Source: Halocaridina rubra (Eukaryota > Arthropoda > Malacostraca > Decapoda > Atyidae). Taken from it: a DNA stretch of 64,000 nucleotides. The stretch is from the NCBI GenBank assembly GCA_037179515.1, contig JAXCGZ010000099.1:71001-135000 (forward strand), given 5' to 3'. Both the position numbers and the translations under genes were made by a program. The notes beneath the pieces are model-generated. The model searched no databases. It saw only the letters and a program-made list of their open reading frames with translations, and was not told the origin of the DNA. The stretch's first letter is position 1. Each line of letters begins with the position of its first letter. Shown one piece after another: positions 1 to 11,194 of this stretch.

Positions 1-149
1 TAACAGTATTGCAACATGTAAAATACGATACTGCTATCAGCGTTTCGGACAAAGGCTCGTTCAGTCTAACTCACGTGCGTGCCGTTCACGTTGTGCTAAT
101 TAATACGTTTTGCTTGTGATTTTTTTACTTGCATATTTTAACCTTTGCA

Positions 150-236
150 ATGCCTCCCAAGCATCCTTCATCTTCTAAGGCTTCTTGTAGTGAGCCTAAG
201 CGGCAAAGGAAAATGTTAACCATAACAGATAAGGTA
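150..236 (+). pseudogene. Tigger-like transposase N-terminal stub
   Basis: About 29 codons from ATG 150, rich in Ser, Lys and Arg, followed by LTITDKV, which resembles the first helix of a CENP-B/pipsqueak-type DNA-binding domain. The frame fades after the sequence GATAAGGTAAGTTT. No catalytic DDE region is present in this relic, so it is non-functional on its own. Confidence 0.5.
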
Positions 237-253
237 AGTTTACCTATCACATA

Positions 254-499
254 CATATAAATTTACGTTGCATGCTGTTATTTATAAAGTAAAGGGTGGG
301 TTTTTAACAGTGCAGGGAGGGTTTATACAGTAAACGTAAAAATAATTGTAAAATACCTATGTACATGAGTGTCATATAAATTTACGCTTGCATGCCATTA
401 TTTATGAAGTAAAGGGTGGTTTGTTAACAGTACAGGGAGGGTTTATACAGTTTATACGGTGTAAACGTAAAAATAAATTAAAATATCTATGTACATATA
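254..499 (+). repeat. Two-copy tandem duplication, about 119-bp period
   Basis: Two adjacent diverged copies share TAAATTTACG, GCATGC, TTATTTATRAAGTAAAGGG, TTAACAG and CAGGGAGGGTTTATACAG in the same order (AAAGGGTGG at 292 and 411). The second copy has a short extra TTTATACGGTG. The duplication lies inside the Tigger relic. Confidence 0.8.
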
Positions 500-574
500 G
501 GCTGATCCTACTCCGCGATTTTCCTGTCTCGCACCGGGTCCCGGAACCGAACCCTCGCGATAATGCAGGGATCA

Positions 575-577
<3 letters not shown>

Positions 578-614
<37 letters not shown>
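578..614. repeat. (TA)n microsatellite
   Basis: Pure TA dinucleotide run beginning exactly at the TA target site of the Tigger terminus. Confidence 0.95.
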
Positions 615-618
<4 letters not shown>

Positions 619-1071
619 AGAAGGCAAAGAGGCATATAAACAATTGCAAACTATATAGAACAGCAGTTGCTACTTTTTAGTAGAACCTTAGATATTTCTT
701 AGCTACATTCTAATATTAATTAAACACTATTGCTGAAAACACTTTTCCGTAACCAATATACATATCATTAGCGTTATTTTCATTTCTCTGATGCATTTCA
801 GGCCATTATTTTCCTCTTATTATTTAATGCAAAAAAATGCATGCTCCTCCATTCATTTAACTGCAGTAATCCATAATACTAACAGCTATACTGAGAGACA
901 AAGTCCTTTAAAACTATATTTTCATGAGTTTACCAAAACTATTTATAATAGTATACAACCTTTTCATCCCGTTTACTACTTCTAAGTGATAATAGTTTAA
1001 GAGAATTGATTAGCTTCTTGAGAAGGATTGCATCTGTCAATCTGGAATGACCTAGAGGTTTTGAAAGACAG
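615..1071. other. A+T-rich intergenic sequence, nothing recognised
   Basis: Read on both strands; no motif-bearing reading frame or known repeat was seen. Confidence 0.5.
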
Positions 1072-1192
1072 TAAAATGTGTATTTAAGCAATTTGTCATA
1101 GCCAAATGTGATCAAGCAAATCTGTCATGCGAAATGTGTTTTCAAGCAATTTGTCGTTATGAAATGTGTTTTAAAGCAATTTGTCGCTGTTG
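1072..1192. repeat. Short minisatellite, about 30-bp unit, 4 copies
   Basis: Units share AAATGTGTTTT-AAGCAATTTGTC followed by GTTATG or a variant. The four units differ by a few bases each. Confidence 0.8.
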
Positions 1193-1344
1193 GTAATTAC
1201 AGTGCTCTGAGTCACTGGTATTGGAGCCGTACAAGAAAAGTTACGCTTATATTATGTACTCTTTGAAACGCAGTGTAAAAGTTCATTATAATTATTAGGC
1301 TTGGTAGATTAGGTTATAACCTGCAAAATAATGTCCCCCTGTTG

Positions 1345-1510
1345 AAGAGGGGGCAAGAGTACTTCATCCGCATTCCCTGCATGTCATAAACATCAATAAA
1401 TGGGGCGGGGCGAGGGAACTGTGAATTCCCTCCTCTATTTTCTTCCCACAGGGTGTCAAGGTATTTTGCTTTGACTCGGCCACCCCCCTTATAAGGAGGA
1501 ATATGGCACT
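1345..1510 (+). repeat. S2 short interspersed repeat, copy 1
   Basis: Member of a family seen at least five more times in this window. Landmarks in order: GCAAGARTACT, TGCRTGTC, AAATGG with GCGAGGGAACT, a TTTTCTTCC segment, AAGGTATTTTGCTTTGAC, then TCGGCCACCCCCYTTATAAGG. No coding frame is shared between copies and no tRNA-like box A/B was seen, so it may be a SINE tail, a LINE 3' end or a non-autonomous element. Confidence 0.7.
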
Positions 1511-1692
1511 TGTATGTACTATTACTGTGTTTTTATTGTTGTAAGGAAGAATTATTATCATCATCATAATTATTATTAGACAGTTTAGTGACCAAGCTAT
1601 TCATCGTATATGCATACCTATTATACCTTTTTGACTAGTTATCATGAGCTAGAAAATAAATTACGTGATAAGAATGAGTAAAATAATGGATT

Positions 1693-1800
1693 TTAAGTGT
1701 ACGATTGTAGTAGAAGTAATAATAGTAGTAGTACCAGTTATAGTAATAATACAAGCAGTCTAGTAATATTAGTAGTAGTAATACTAGTAGTAGTAGCAGA
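1693..1800. repeat. Degenerate (TAG/TAA)n trinucleotide region
   Basis: Imperfect AGT/AAT/ACT trinucleotides such as TAGTAGTAGTAC and TAGTAATAATAC; translation in any frame gives only low-complexity peptide. Confidence 0.8.
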
Positions 1801-1839
1801 ACACATGTACATATTTGTTGAATCTGCAAACACACACAC

Positions 1840-1841
<2 letters not shown>

Positions 1842-1932
<91 letters not shown>
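1842..1932. repeat. (AT)n microsatellite
   Basis: About 45 pure AT units preceded by a short (AC)n. Confidence 0.97.
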
Positions 1933-1934
<2 letters not shown>

Positions 1935-2738
1935 ATGATCATATTGGGGCCATCTTGAAAAATGATGTACAATACGTCCATACACCATTTCAATTCAATA
2001 TCGAATCACTGTATTAACAAGGAAGGGATTAAAGCTCTCTCTCTCTCTCTCCTTCCAAACTTCCTTTTCCGGTTTTCACATCCTAAGAGTGAAAAAATCT
2101 AGTATTGTTAAAACTATTTTATAGCTACAGTATTTATTTATTTTCTTCCTTCAGCTGAGTACTGCAATCTCCGTAATGTAAGTACGTATCTTAATATTTA
2201 TTATTAATTATAATTATTATAAATTAAGCTATTTAGGGAGGTACTTTAACGTCATAGGTAAATTTATTTCCCATCCCTCCCCTAAAAACACGTGATCTCT
2301 CGTCCACACGTAATTATTCAAACTGTAGACAAACATATATGTGCCTGCTTTTATTTATTTATTCTCATTCAGCCATTGTGATTTGGGATAAAACACTAAG
2401 TAAATACAGTTTTCTTGTTTTTAATTTGTATCATACAGTTTCGAGTACACTGATCCACTTATAACGAAGATTTAAACATGCGCCAATTACCCATTTGACT
2501 TGGATATCGAAGACCATAAAAAAAGAATAGGCAAAATTTGAATCAAAAGAAACTATAATAGCAACTGAATGGGTAATACAGCTGATCTCTGTATCGTGTG
2601 GGGAAAAGATTAAATTGAGGTACTTTTTTATATAAAAAAAATAAAATGGGTATTTATATATTAGCTCATAAATTGCTAACACTTAGACGACACGACCCAG
2701 CTAATTTACTATACCCGGTATAATATTTGATGTGAACA
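1933..2738. other. Intergenic, nothing recognised
   Basis: Contains a short (CT)n near 2037-2051 and otherwise A+T-rich unique-looking DNA. Confidence 0.5.
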
Positions 2739-2750
2739 TAGAGCACGCCA

Positions 2751-2942
2751 TGAGTGGCCGCCGTGGCCGGATGGTAGCTGGCGCGACTTGATTCGCTCTT
2801 TTTTCAGGCCGTCAGTTCGAGACAAATCTTGATCTGAGGTTAGAAAGGGCATTCACTAGGAGTATCGGACACAAACTGCCAAAACCAAAGCACTGTCCAG
2901 GCCATTATAATTAAAAGGAGTCCGTGACGTAAAACCGACTCT
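2751..2942 (+). mobile_element. SINE-A (tRNA-derived), diverged copy with target duplication
   Basis: Head GCCGTGGCCGGATGGTAGC resembles a tRNA box A, and a CAGTTCGAGAC segment resembles box B. The body shares GGTTAGAAAGGGCATTCACT and ends in the family signature GACGTAAAACCG. A 12-bp direct repeat TAGAGCACGCCA flanks it at 2739-2750 and 2943-2954. Confidence 0.85.
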
Positions 2943-3324
2943 TAGAGCACGCCAGAAGCTGAATGGAAATAGAGCTAGCCTGTATGCGAGTTTTAACTAA
3001 TTGTGCTCACGGAGAAGTGCGTGAGCGTTTTATTACAGTTCTGCGTAGAAGGATAACTTTTTAAAGGTGAACAGCGACAGCTTAAATAGGATGCAAGTTT
3101 ATGACAGTGGTTTCCTTGTATTGTAATTAAAATTCCATCATTTCATTCCAATGTAGCATTAAGTCGTGTTCGGAAAACAAGAGAGAGAGAGAGAGACCAT
3201 CCCACACGCATGCCAAAAATGTGGGCCAACATTGGTCTGTCTTCAACCGCAAATCTACTATGCCATTTAGAAGACCACAATCGTGGTTCAGAACTATGTC
3301 TAAAATTAATACAGACTCGGTTGT

Positions 3325-3441
3325 CTGTTAAACCGATCGCTGCCCTGAGTGAATGCCCTTTCCAAACTCAGACCGTGACGGACCGCCAATCCACAACCTG
3401 ACGAATCAAAGGCGCGAGTTACCATTCGGCCACGGTAGTCG
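3325..3441 (-). mobile_element. SINE-A, partial head fragment
   Basis: On the minus strand it reads CGACTACCGTGGCCGAATGG, then a box B-like segment, GGTCTGAG, and GGGCATTCACTCAGGGC. The 3' half is poorly preserved or missing. Confidence 0.75.
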
Positions 3442-4167
3442 TCCCCCCCACACACACACACAAACACGTTTAACCCTCATCCCTTTTCTCATTCTTGTAC
3501 GAAGTGTCAAAACCAGTTTCTTCTTCCATAATAGTGGCATCAGAACCAGAATATATCGAACAGATCTGCTTTGTAATATCAATAATGCGTAACTCTCCCA
3601 ACGAGGATCACATGAAGAATCTCCACCAATGATACATTAAAGCGAGTTTTATAAGTAATCACTGATTAGACCGTGATGTGGATAGAGATTATGCTCCCAC
3701 GAAGATGGACATACTCTGGGAAAGGCCTCTCTCTCTCTCTCTAGTTTAATCTCTGATGGACACTAAATTATGAGTAAAAGTGGCGTTGAAGAAAGGCACT
3801 CCATGGCCATGATGCATTAAGCAAACGGGGGAGATTCATATTACGAGTTTTATGACCAGAAAGTTGGGATTTTAGTCAATTTTTTATATACTTCAAATTT
3901 ATTACTTTTTAAATTCAAATTTCCAGTGCCAGAGCTGTATGATTCTTCAAGAACTGCAACGTTTATAAGAACGACTTGTTTGATCAAATCTAAACATTTT
4001 ATTTATATATTATATAAGAAAGAAATACCACGCTTGGTCAAACATATCTTTTATTTTTGAAACCACAGTGATGATGATGATATTTCCAGCTGCTCTGGAA
4101 TGTGAAACCCTTTGAATTTGTGTTTTGGCTTCATGTTACGAAATTGTAACAGCTGTCCCAAACCAAT

Positions 4168-4176
<9 letters not shown>
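3442..4176. other. Intergenic with short microsatellites
   Basis: Short (CA)n at about 3448-3462 and (CT)n at 3726-3742; no reading frame with recognisable motifs. Confidence 0.5.

Positions 4177-4252
<76 letters not shown>
4177..4252. repeat. (AT)n microsatellite
   Basis: About 37 uninterrupted units. Confidence 0.97.
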
Positions 4253-4255
<3 letters not shown>

Positions 4256-5377
4256 AAGATGAGCACGTGACAGATGAACAGAGGTAAGCTACGGAGGGCT
4301 AAGATCTTTCGGACTATTTTATTCTAACTGTTCTTTAATTATTCCCTCCAGGAGAAATGATAGACATCCATGGGATACTGAATGTCCAAAATTACTTTTT
4401 ATGCGATTAGGAAAAAGTAAATAATTGTCTATATTCTATAACCTAGTTTGTGTGCCTAAATATATGTTAAATTATTCCAAAAGGGGACACATTTATATTT
4501 ACCTACCCATCACACAGGGGACTCGAATGGTCTTAATTGCTCCAATTAAAAAGGGATTACCCGAATTTAGTAAACCAATTTCAAGTAAATAATCCCCTAA
4601 AAGGTTGGTTAGTAAAGAACTTTAATAAACGAGTTATTTGATTAAATTAATCTTTGTATTACCATAAATTACTATTTACGATAGTGCAGATCTTAATATT
4701 TATTATTATTATTAATATTGCGTTCTCGAATTAAAATTGAATATTGTCATCATTAAAGCCGCATTGTCAAAATCATTTGCCACAGATAAATTCAAATGAC
4801 AGTATAACGAATGATATAGGCATATCCTGTATTATATTGAACTTTCTTTTATAAAAAGAAATACGTCTAGTTTCACCAAACTGACTAGAACATACGGAGA
4901 TTCTTCAACATGACGTGACAACTGTAGCAATATAATTGCTTTGGCTCACAATTTCTACTAGGCTTTCCAATTCGTAATTGCAGGAACTGCGTGGTACTAG
5001 CTACGTATATTTATTCCGCTCGAACTATTACTACAAATTATCATTATTACAGCAGGTAAATTCTTAAGGGTTTAATCGAATGTTCTTAGAATCTCTCTCA
5101 TGCGTACATGAATAAAATTCCTTTCGTCCGTACGTATGCGCAAGTGCATAATACTTGACTTCAATATTAATTCCTTTCCTTATGCTCAATGCATACACAT
5201 GATTCTGTAGCTGTAAAAATGTATTAAAAAAAGCAAAACAAGTCAAGACTAAGCGTAATTCCACTGCATAACTGGAGCAGAGAGAAACCTCTGCGTTTTC
5301 ACGCATTGTTTAATTTATGATTTTTGGGGGGTGGAGTGGAGGGCTATTTTGTTGATAAATCGGTGAACGTTGAAGTA

Positions 5378-5379
<2 letters not shown>
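4253..5379. other. A+T-rich intergenic, nothing recognised
   Basis: No repeat family or protein motif seen on either strand. Confidence 0.45.

Positions 5380-5462
<83 letters not shown>
5380..5462. repeat. (AT)n microsatellite
   Basis: About 40 units. Confidence 0.97.
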
Positions 5463-5467
<5 letters not shown>

Positions 5468-5545
5468 TCCTCACTCTGAAGAATTCCAGTTATCGATTAT
5501 TCTTACACTCACAAAGCATCAAAGTAAGACCTCTAGTGTGTTGTA
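5463..5545 (-). mobile_element. Possible CR1-B LINE fragment
   Basis: TTTCCTCACTCTGAAGAATTCCAG, ATTCTTACACTCACAAAG and GACCTCTAG follow the order of the CR1-B relic at 18.72-18.83 kb. Short and diverged. Confidence 0.4.
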
Positions 5546-6228
5546 ACACACGAGTCAGTTTACCGAACCCTTCTCAATGGAGTTCCTTGTCCCAGTGGGA
5601 GAGGGGCATTTTTCTGGAAATTCCAGACTTAAGAGCTGATGGCGCAAGATATTGGGTAACCCCTTTCTATTATTATGACCTTGGGTATGGAATGACCACG
5701 TATATGAGAAAGGATTGTGAAAAGACCAGTTGGGACTGGAAGGCCAGATACGATCATAATCCTGTCGCGTTCCTTAAAAAAAAAAAAATTGCTATTTCTC
5801 ATATATACCAAGACTTACCGCTAAAAGAATGTCATTTTTAATTGGGTCTGTATTTGTTATGGTTTGGCCGGTAATGCGGCATTAACTCCAGTTTCTCCCC
5901 TAAGGGTTGGCCCCCAAAACATGTAAAATTAGCTAGGAGGCAACCACAAGCAGCTGCGACAGACCCTTACCCCACTTTCATTCGGTTCGTGGCGCCTTTT
6001 CATTCTTGGGAAGCCGTTAAGAAGATTTCCAAAGATATTTAGATTTTTTTTTAATGAAACAGATTTGCTTTATTATTTTGAATGATAATTACAATATATA
6101 TTTTTCTGTGACTAGATTATTACTATAATTCCAAACGGTTTAATAAATTTACTATAAATTCCATTCATCTACCTAAGAATAGAGTACCACTTTTTCTGCT
6201 AAAAACAAAGATGAACACCATTGCTTAC
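5546..6228. other. Intergenic, nothing firmly recognised
   Basis: An open frame crosses into this stretch from the AT tract but has no motif. Moderately G+C-richer around 5850-6010. Confidence 0.45.
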
Positions 6229-6417
6229 CTCTCCAAACAAATATTTAAAGTCAGATTTCACAGGACCAAAATTGTTTATGGACTGTTCAAATAAGTTCCA
6301 CAGGGAGACGCCGTATTCCTTCCTCACTGACTCCAGGAGTGAAAGTACTGGCGAGAAAATGTTCGTCAGCCATTTTATAACCTCGGTCAGTGACGTCACG
6401 GCATACATCTTCGGCGA
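6229..6417 (-). CDS. Candidate internal exon of an unidentified gene
   Basis: On the minus strand a pyrimidine-rich tract ending CCTCCAG precedes 6417, and a strong donor GAG|GTAAGC follows 6229. The 189 bp between are exactly 63 codons with no stop, phase 0 at both ends. The peptide begins SPKMYAVTSLTEVIKWL and ends DFKYLFGE; it has an amphipathic or hydrophobic look (IKWLTNIFSPVLSLLESV) and ordinary codon usage, unlike the low-complexity frames around it. I do not recognise the family. No partner exon was identified nearby, so this may be a chance frame between splice-like sites or an exon of a gene that runs outside the window. Confidence 0.4.
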
Positions 6418-6997
6418 CTGGAGGAAAAGAATAAGAACTTTTCTTTTGATTATGATTTTTTTTTTTTGGGGGGGGGGCTTGTGAAAAGTAACTAGCATTA
6501 AAATTCACGTTTGCAAATATTGAACTAGACAGTCTAGCTCATGAAATATAGCCTAGCGTCGAGATATTACGTCACCTAGTGTAGTCCAATTCATCAATAT
6601 TTTCTTAATGCAGATTGGCTCCATAATTATCGCATTTTATATTTAACCATATATTTACTTCCCAATGAATTCAAAGGTTATATCTATTATATATCTGAAG
6701 ATTAAAATGAAAAGAAATCCCTTCAGATGATTCTTTCAGCCCATGAAGCACTTCTAGCTATTAAAATAAAGAAAGTCAGATTTCTACCATCAACGATCAG
6801 TGTATTTTGCGATTTTCGCTTGCCATCCCCCCCCCCCTCAAGCTCTGGTAACCGTGAAAATGGTCATACGTGAGGGGGGGAGGGAAGGTAGTTGATGATT
6901 GGGGGAGAGAAAGCTCATGTTGGTCCAAGTTCAATGTAACCCTTCTGTTAGGACACGTGGTTTATTATCTGAATATTTTTCTCCTCGATGACGAAGG
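6418..6997. other. Intergenic or intronic, nothing recognised
   Basis: Contains short homopolymer runs (T/G near 6460-6478, C near 6829) and otherwise unique-looking DNA. Confidence 0.45.
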
Positions 6998-6999
6998 TA

Positions 7000-7049
<50 letters not shown>

Positions 7050-7050
7050 C
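6998..7050. repeat. (TTA)n microsatellite
   Basis: About 17 ATT units. Confidence 0.97.
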
Positions 7051-7227
7051 TTTTACCAGATATTGATAATAAAGTTAGTGGCGGTAGATGAATAATTTTG
7101 TATTATTATTTCGTGCGTCGTAAGAGGCGACTTCAAGGGATATTCCGGATGATGGGGGAGAAGGAATTTCAAGTCTCAACCTCTCACTCACTACGCGCCA
7201 TGTTCCTACCAAAAAAAAAAAAAAAAA

Positions 7228-7662
7228 TATTTCCATTTTGTACAATGGTTATTCAACATTAATAGTAACTTATAAGTAGACATGTAATTAAACTAACAAA
7301 TAAGAGGGTTAGACATATAGTTAAATTAAATGTAGCTTTCATAGAAAATAATAATGCTGTAATAAAAATGTTAACAATAATGTTAATAATAAAGTAGTAA
7401 GTATGCCACTAGATACAGGATCGTTATTATCGGCATCATTTCCATATTTGTTTCCTTACAATGAGAATAATTAGTTCTTAATGAGCAGCAACTATTTGTC
7501 CAAAAGAAAACTGTATAGTTTGCCTTTGATAGCTGTGAAAGAGGATGCATTTTTAAGATGCTCTGGAATATTATTCCAGAGTGTTGGCCCTTTGATAGTG
7601 ATCATCTTTGAACCTGCTTCTGTGTTTGTTCTGTGAATAAAGAGCTCACTGCTCTGTCTTGA
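7228..7662 (-). mobile_element. LINE-C 3' fragment
   Basis: Reverse complement of the 3' part of LINE-C at 18.25-18.69 kb. Shared segments in order on the plus strand include GTACAATGGTTATTCAACAT, CTATTTGTCCAAAAGAAAAC, GGAATATTATTCCAGAGTG and GAGCTCACTGCTCTGTCTTG. It covers the last about 55 codons of the reverse transcriptase C-terminal region plus the 3' UTR. A 17-base A run adjoins it. Confidence 0.9.
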
Positions 7663-7888
7663 GGGAGGAAGCCACTTCTGATCAGTACCGGTTCCGAGGC
7701 CGAATCAATGAAGAGAGTTGTTGTCAAGAATTGTTTATATTTATAAAAACCAAATCCAGCCACAAGTCTTTATGAGGCTAGGGAGGAACAGCGACTTCAT
7801 ATTAATATGGGAATATTTACCAATAGTGCAGGCAGCCTCGTTACTTCCCAACATGCTCGCTCTTCCTACCGCGACTTCTATAACATAA

Positions 7889-7897
7889 TAATTATTA

Positions 7898-7934
<37 letters not shown>

Positions 7935-7984
7935 ATTGTTATTATTATTAACATTATAATTATTAACATTATTATTATTAACAA

Positions 7985-8024
<40 letters not shown>
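7889..8024. repeat. (TTA)n tract with interspersed AACATTA
   Basis: Imperfect ATT trinucleotides; it continues as (TTA)n on the far side of the adjoining SINE. Confidence 0.95.
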
Positions 8025-8215
8025 GTAGTCTCTGTGGCTAAATGGTAGCGTCCGCGACTCTGTCGGCAGGTCGAGGGTTCGCGCTACGTCACCAACTGGG
8101 GTTAGTAAGGGCATACACTCAGGGTAACGATTACATTTGCCAAAACAAGTCCTTCGCAAGAAGGCAACCGTCCTAACCCTTAGTAGAAAAGGGAGTTCGA
8201 GACGTAAAACCGAAT
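8025..8215 (+). mobile_element. SINE-A inside (TTA)n
   Basis: Complete head GTAGTCTCTGTGGCTAAATG with box A-like and box B-like segments (GGTCGAGGGTTCGCGC), then GTTAGTAAGGGCATACACTC, CCTTCGCAAGAAGGCAACCG and the 3' signature GACGTAAAACCG. TTA repeats lie on both sides, so the target was probably the microsatellite and any target duplication is hidden in it. Confidence 0.92.
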
Positions 8216-8470
8216 CATTATTATTATTATTCTATTAGTTATTCCTCTAACCTTGAAATTAAGGAAGAAAGACCCAAATGAAAGATAAAAGGAATACTAA
8301 TTACAAATAATTATCCTTATTACAATAAGACGATAATTGAGATAATTAGTGGACCAAGCACTTGGGGGAAATAATTAATATTGCTTTTGTTTCTTTGTGG
8401 TAACTTAAAGTTGTCAGCGAAAGATCAAAAATAGCAGAAAAGTTTTTAATAATGTTTACCTTTTTATGAC

Positions 8471-9062
8471 TAAGTATCATTTTGTAAAATATATTGACTT
8501 ATGTAAGAAATTAGGAGTTCATTTTCGTCATCGTCATTACTTTCCTTCATTTAAATTACTGAAAATCTATAAAGGCCTTATTCGTCCCTGCCTAGAATAC
8601 TGCTCTCACATCTGAAATGCTTCCTCGTAGACTTAGCCCCTTGACAGGGTCGAATCTAAGTGCATCAGACTCATCAATGGTCCTGCTCTTACTATAATAT
8701 CAATTCTCTTTTTCTTTGTCGGAAGGTGTTATATTTTTTACTTTTTTATTGGTACTACTTTCATCGCTGTTCTGATGAGTAGACGAGTTACATCTCTCCC
8801 TCGCGAGCAAGGCCACGTAACACACCCCAAACGGCTTCGTCACACAGGTGTTGTGTAGAAATTTATCGCTCACAGATTTATTGGTTTAGTGACTGCTGCC
8901 TTTTTTCAACTTCCAGACTGGAACTCTCTTCCAGCTTCTGTCTGTAAGACCTTTCCTCAATCAAAAAAATCTATCATCTCAGAGCCTAATCCTGTCATAT
9001 TTTGTCTTCAAAATTTGACTACTCTTTCAGTCTGTTTTTATTTATTGTTTATTTCTCTTATT
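8471..9062 (+). mobile_element. Jockey-like LINE relic, C-terminal region
   Basis: Degraded translation retains KKLGVHFR, LLKIYKGLIRPCLEYCSH, DRVESKCIRLING and later DWNSLPASV, in the order typical of the C-terminal end of Jockey-type reverse transcriptase ORFs. There are several stops and frameshifts. The relic is interrupted by the CR1-A insertion, and its 3' UTR seems to resume at 11.35 kb. Confidence 0.75.
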
Positions 9063-9065
9063 GCA

Positions 9066-9533
9066 GGTCAGGTCGCAGATAGCAGATTACCACGAAAATT
9101 GAGTACCACAGGCCAAGGATTATCACAAGATAAGATCAATACATTAAATTCTCTCACAGGAAAGAGCAGCAGTCCGTCAGTTAATATAAATTTGGATGAG
9201 GAATATAACAATTTTGTCATGACTCTTAAGAATAGTCAGAGAGACTATATTCCCATGAAACATTGCAGATCAAGAAAAAATGACCCTAAATGGATGAACA
9301 ATAGAATAAAGAATCTTATAGGTATTAAAAGAGGAATATACAGGAAACTAAAAAGAGGTGAAGAGCAGGTGAGGCAGCATTATATACAGTTAAACAGGGA
9401 AGTTAAAAAGATAGTTAGAGAGTCGAAAAGAAAATACGAAGTTAGAATAGCAGGAGAAGCTAAAGAAAATCTAAAGGGTTTTATCAACATTATCAAACAA
9501 AATTTAAGGAAAAAGCCGGACCAATTGAAGTAG
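9066..9533 (+). pseudogene. CR1-A ORF2 upstream linker segment
   Basis: Basic linker between endonuclease and reverse transcriptase (WMNNRIKNLIGIKRGIYRKL, KKIVRESKRKYEVRIAGEA). The frame ends at TAG 9531-9533 because of a single-base shift around 9495-9515; the downstream frame continues the same protein. The methionine near 8889 belongs to the older Jockey-like relic, not to this element. Confidence 0.85.
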
Positions 9534-9562
9534 CCAATGGCCATATCACAGATGACGATAAA

Positions 9563-11194
9563 GTGATGTGTACATGTTTAAATGATTATTTCTTATCTGT
9601 ATTTACCAGTGAAAACTTGGAAAATATTCCGGAAGTAGAATCCATTTACAGAGACAGTCCCGATAATATACTTAGTTCAATAAATATTACGAGAGAGGAG
9701 GTTATAAAAGAAATAGATAAATTAAAGGCTCATAAATCTCCCGGACCTGATGGAATATATGCTAGAATATTAAAGGAATGCAAGGAAGAGCTTAGTTGTC
9801 CACTAACTGCATTATTTAATAATTCAATAAAATTAGGATCGGTACCCATGGAGTGGAAATTGGCAGATGTGGTACCAATATTTAAAAAAGGAGAACGAGT
9901 TAAAAAGAATAATTATAGGCCGGTAAGTTTAACGTCAACAGTGGGTAAGATTCTAGAATCCATAATTGCAAATAAAATAAGGGCGCATCTAGAATTACAC
10001 AGACTGATAAAACTTTCACAACACGGGTTTCTTAAGGGTTTTTCGTGCCTTACAAACTTACTGTCTTTTTATTCAGAAGTTTACGAGGCAGTAGATTGTG
10101 GCAAAGAATATGATACAATATATCTAGATTTTAGCAAAGCTTTTGATAGGGTTCCTCACAAAAGATTAGTTAAAAAGCTGGAAGCTCATGGTATAGGAGG
10201 AGCTGTTCTCAGATGGATCAAACAATGGTTAAAAGACAGAAAACAGAGGGTTTGCATAAATGGAGAGAAATCGGAGTGGGGCTCGGTTACTAGCGGGGTA
10301 CCACAAGGTTCAGTACTGGGTCCCCTATTATTCATCGTATATCTAAATGATCTGGATTCGGATATCAGTAGTAACCTAAGTAAATTCGCAGACGACACTA
10401 AAATAGGTAGAATTATAAATGGAAAAGAAGACATTCATGCTTTACAGGAATATCTAAATAGATTATCTGAATGGTCGGACAAATGGCAAATGGAATTTAA
10501 TGTTGAAAAATGTAAAGTAGTTAAAATGGGTACTATAAAAGACAATACTAGTTATAAGCTAAATAACCATGAAATCATGAGTTCTCAGTGTGAAAGGGAT
10601 TTGGGAGTTCTTGTGAGTAGTAGTCTTAAGCCAAGAGAGCAATGCACAGCAGTCAGAAATAAAGCAAACAGAATTTTAGGATTTATCTCAAGAAGTGTTA
10701 GCAATAGGACGGAAAAAGTGATTTTGCAGCTCTATCTTGCATTAGTTAGGCCCCATTTAGATTATGCTGTGCAATTCTGGTCACCCTATTATAGGATGGA
10801 AATTGAATCCTTGGAGAGAGTGCAGCGAAGAATGACCAAGATGATACACAATATCAGAAATCTACCATATGAGGACAGATTAAAAAAACTTAATCTACAT
10901 TCTCTAGAGAGGCGAAGAGTTAGGGGGGATATGATTGAAGTGTATAAATGGTTTAAAGGGATTAACAAGGGAGATATTAATAAAGTTTTAAAAATTCATG
11001 ATCAAACCAGAACTCGTAATAATGGATTTAAGCTTGATAAATTTAGGTTCAGAAGGAAAATTGGTAAAAATTGGTTTGGTAATAGAGTAGCTGATGCATG
11101 GAACAGGCTTCCTTGTAGGATAGTAAATGCCAATACCTTAGACACCTTCAAATGTAGATTAGATAGACATATGACAGAGGTAGGGTGGGTATGA
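9563..11194 (+). CDS. CR1-A reverse transcriptase (ORF2 remainder)
   Basis: About 543 codons open. Ordered RT motifs: HKSPGPDGIYARILK, NYRPVSLTSTVGKILESIIA, YDTIYLDFSKAFDRVPH, SGVPQGSVLGPLLFIVYLND, catalytic FADD (codons around 10.39 kb; the Tyr of YxDD is Phe), then the C-terminal ERDLGVLVS, VRPHLDYAVQFWSPY and DAWNRLPCRIV blocks. LSKFADDTKIG is characteristic of CR1. The enzyme would make cDNA at the target by target-primed reverse transcription; without endonuclease and with the upstream frameshift this copy cannot be autonomous. The start coincides with the point where the frame opens, not with a natural initiator. Confidence 0.92.
   Translation: MMCTCLNDYFLSVFTSENLENIPEVESIYRDSPDNILSSINITREEVIKEIDKLKAHKSPGPDGIYARILKECKEELSCPLTALFNNSIKLGSVPMEWKLADVVPIFKKGERVKKNNYRPVSLTSTVGKILESIIANKIRAHLELHRLIKLSQHGFLKGFSCLTNLLSFYSEVYEAVDCGKEYDTIYLDFSKAFDRVPHKRLVKKLEAHGIGGAVLRWIKQWLKDRKQRVCINGEKSEWGSVTSGVPQGSVLGPLLFIVYLNDLDSDISSNLSKFADDTKIGRIINGKEDIHALQEYLNRLSEWSDKWQMEFNVEKCKVVKMGTIKDNTSYKLNNHEIMSSQCERDLGVLVSSSLKPREQCTAVRNKANRILGFISRSVSNRTEKVILQLYLALVRPHLDYAVQFWSPYYRMEIESLERVQRRMTKMIHNIRNLPYEDRLKKLNLHSLERRRVRGDMIEVYKWFKGINKGDINKVLKIHDQTRTRNNGFKLDKFRFRRKIGKNWFGNRVADAWNRLPCRIVNANTLDTFKCRLDRHMTEVGWV

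Larger units (their letters stand above)
1..577 (+). mobile_element. Tigger/pogo-like DNA transposon relic, 3' part
   Basis: The right end reads as a Tigger-type terminal inverted repeat: a stretch with CGCGATTTT, then GGTCCCGGAACCGAACC and TAATGCAGGGATCACTG, ending at 577 and followed by TA, the target dinucleotide of Tc1/mariner-pogo elements. Near the left edge an ATG at 150 opens a basic N-terminus (MPPKHPSSSKASCSEPKRQR) like the start of Tigger/Jerky transposases. The reading runs about 29 codons to a GTAAGT-like sequence near 235 and then loses similarity, so nearly all of the transposase is missing. The 5' end lies outside the window. Family from N-terminal style plus terminus; no alignment was run. 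Confidence 0.6.

Noticed and set aside
5380..5841. 153-codon frame running out of an AT tract
   Set aside because: Its start is not ATG (GTG inside the microsatellite flank) and the remainder has no motif.
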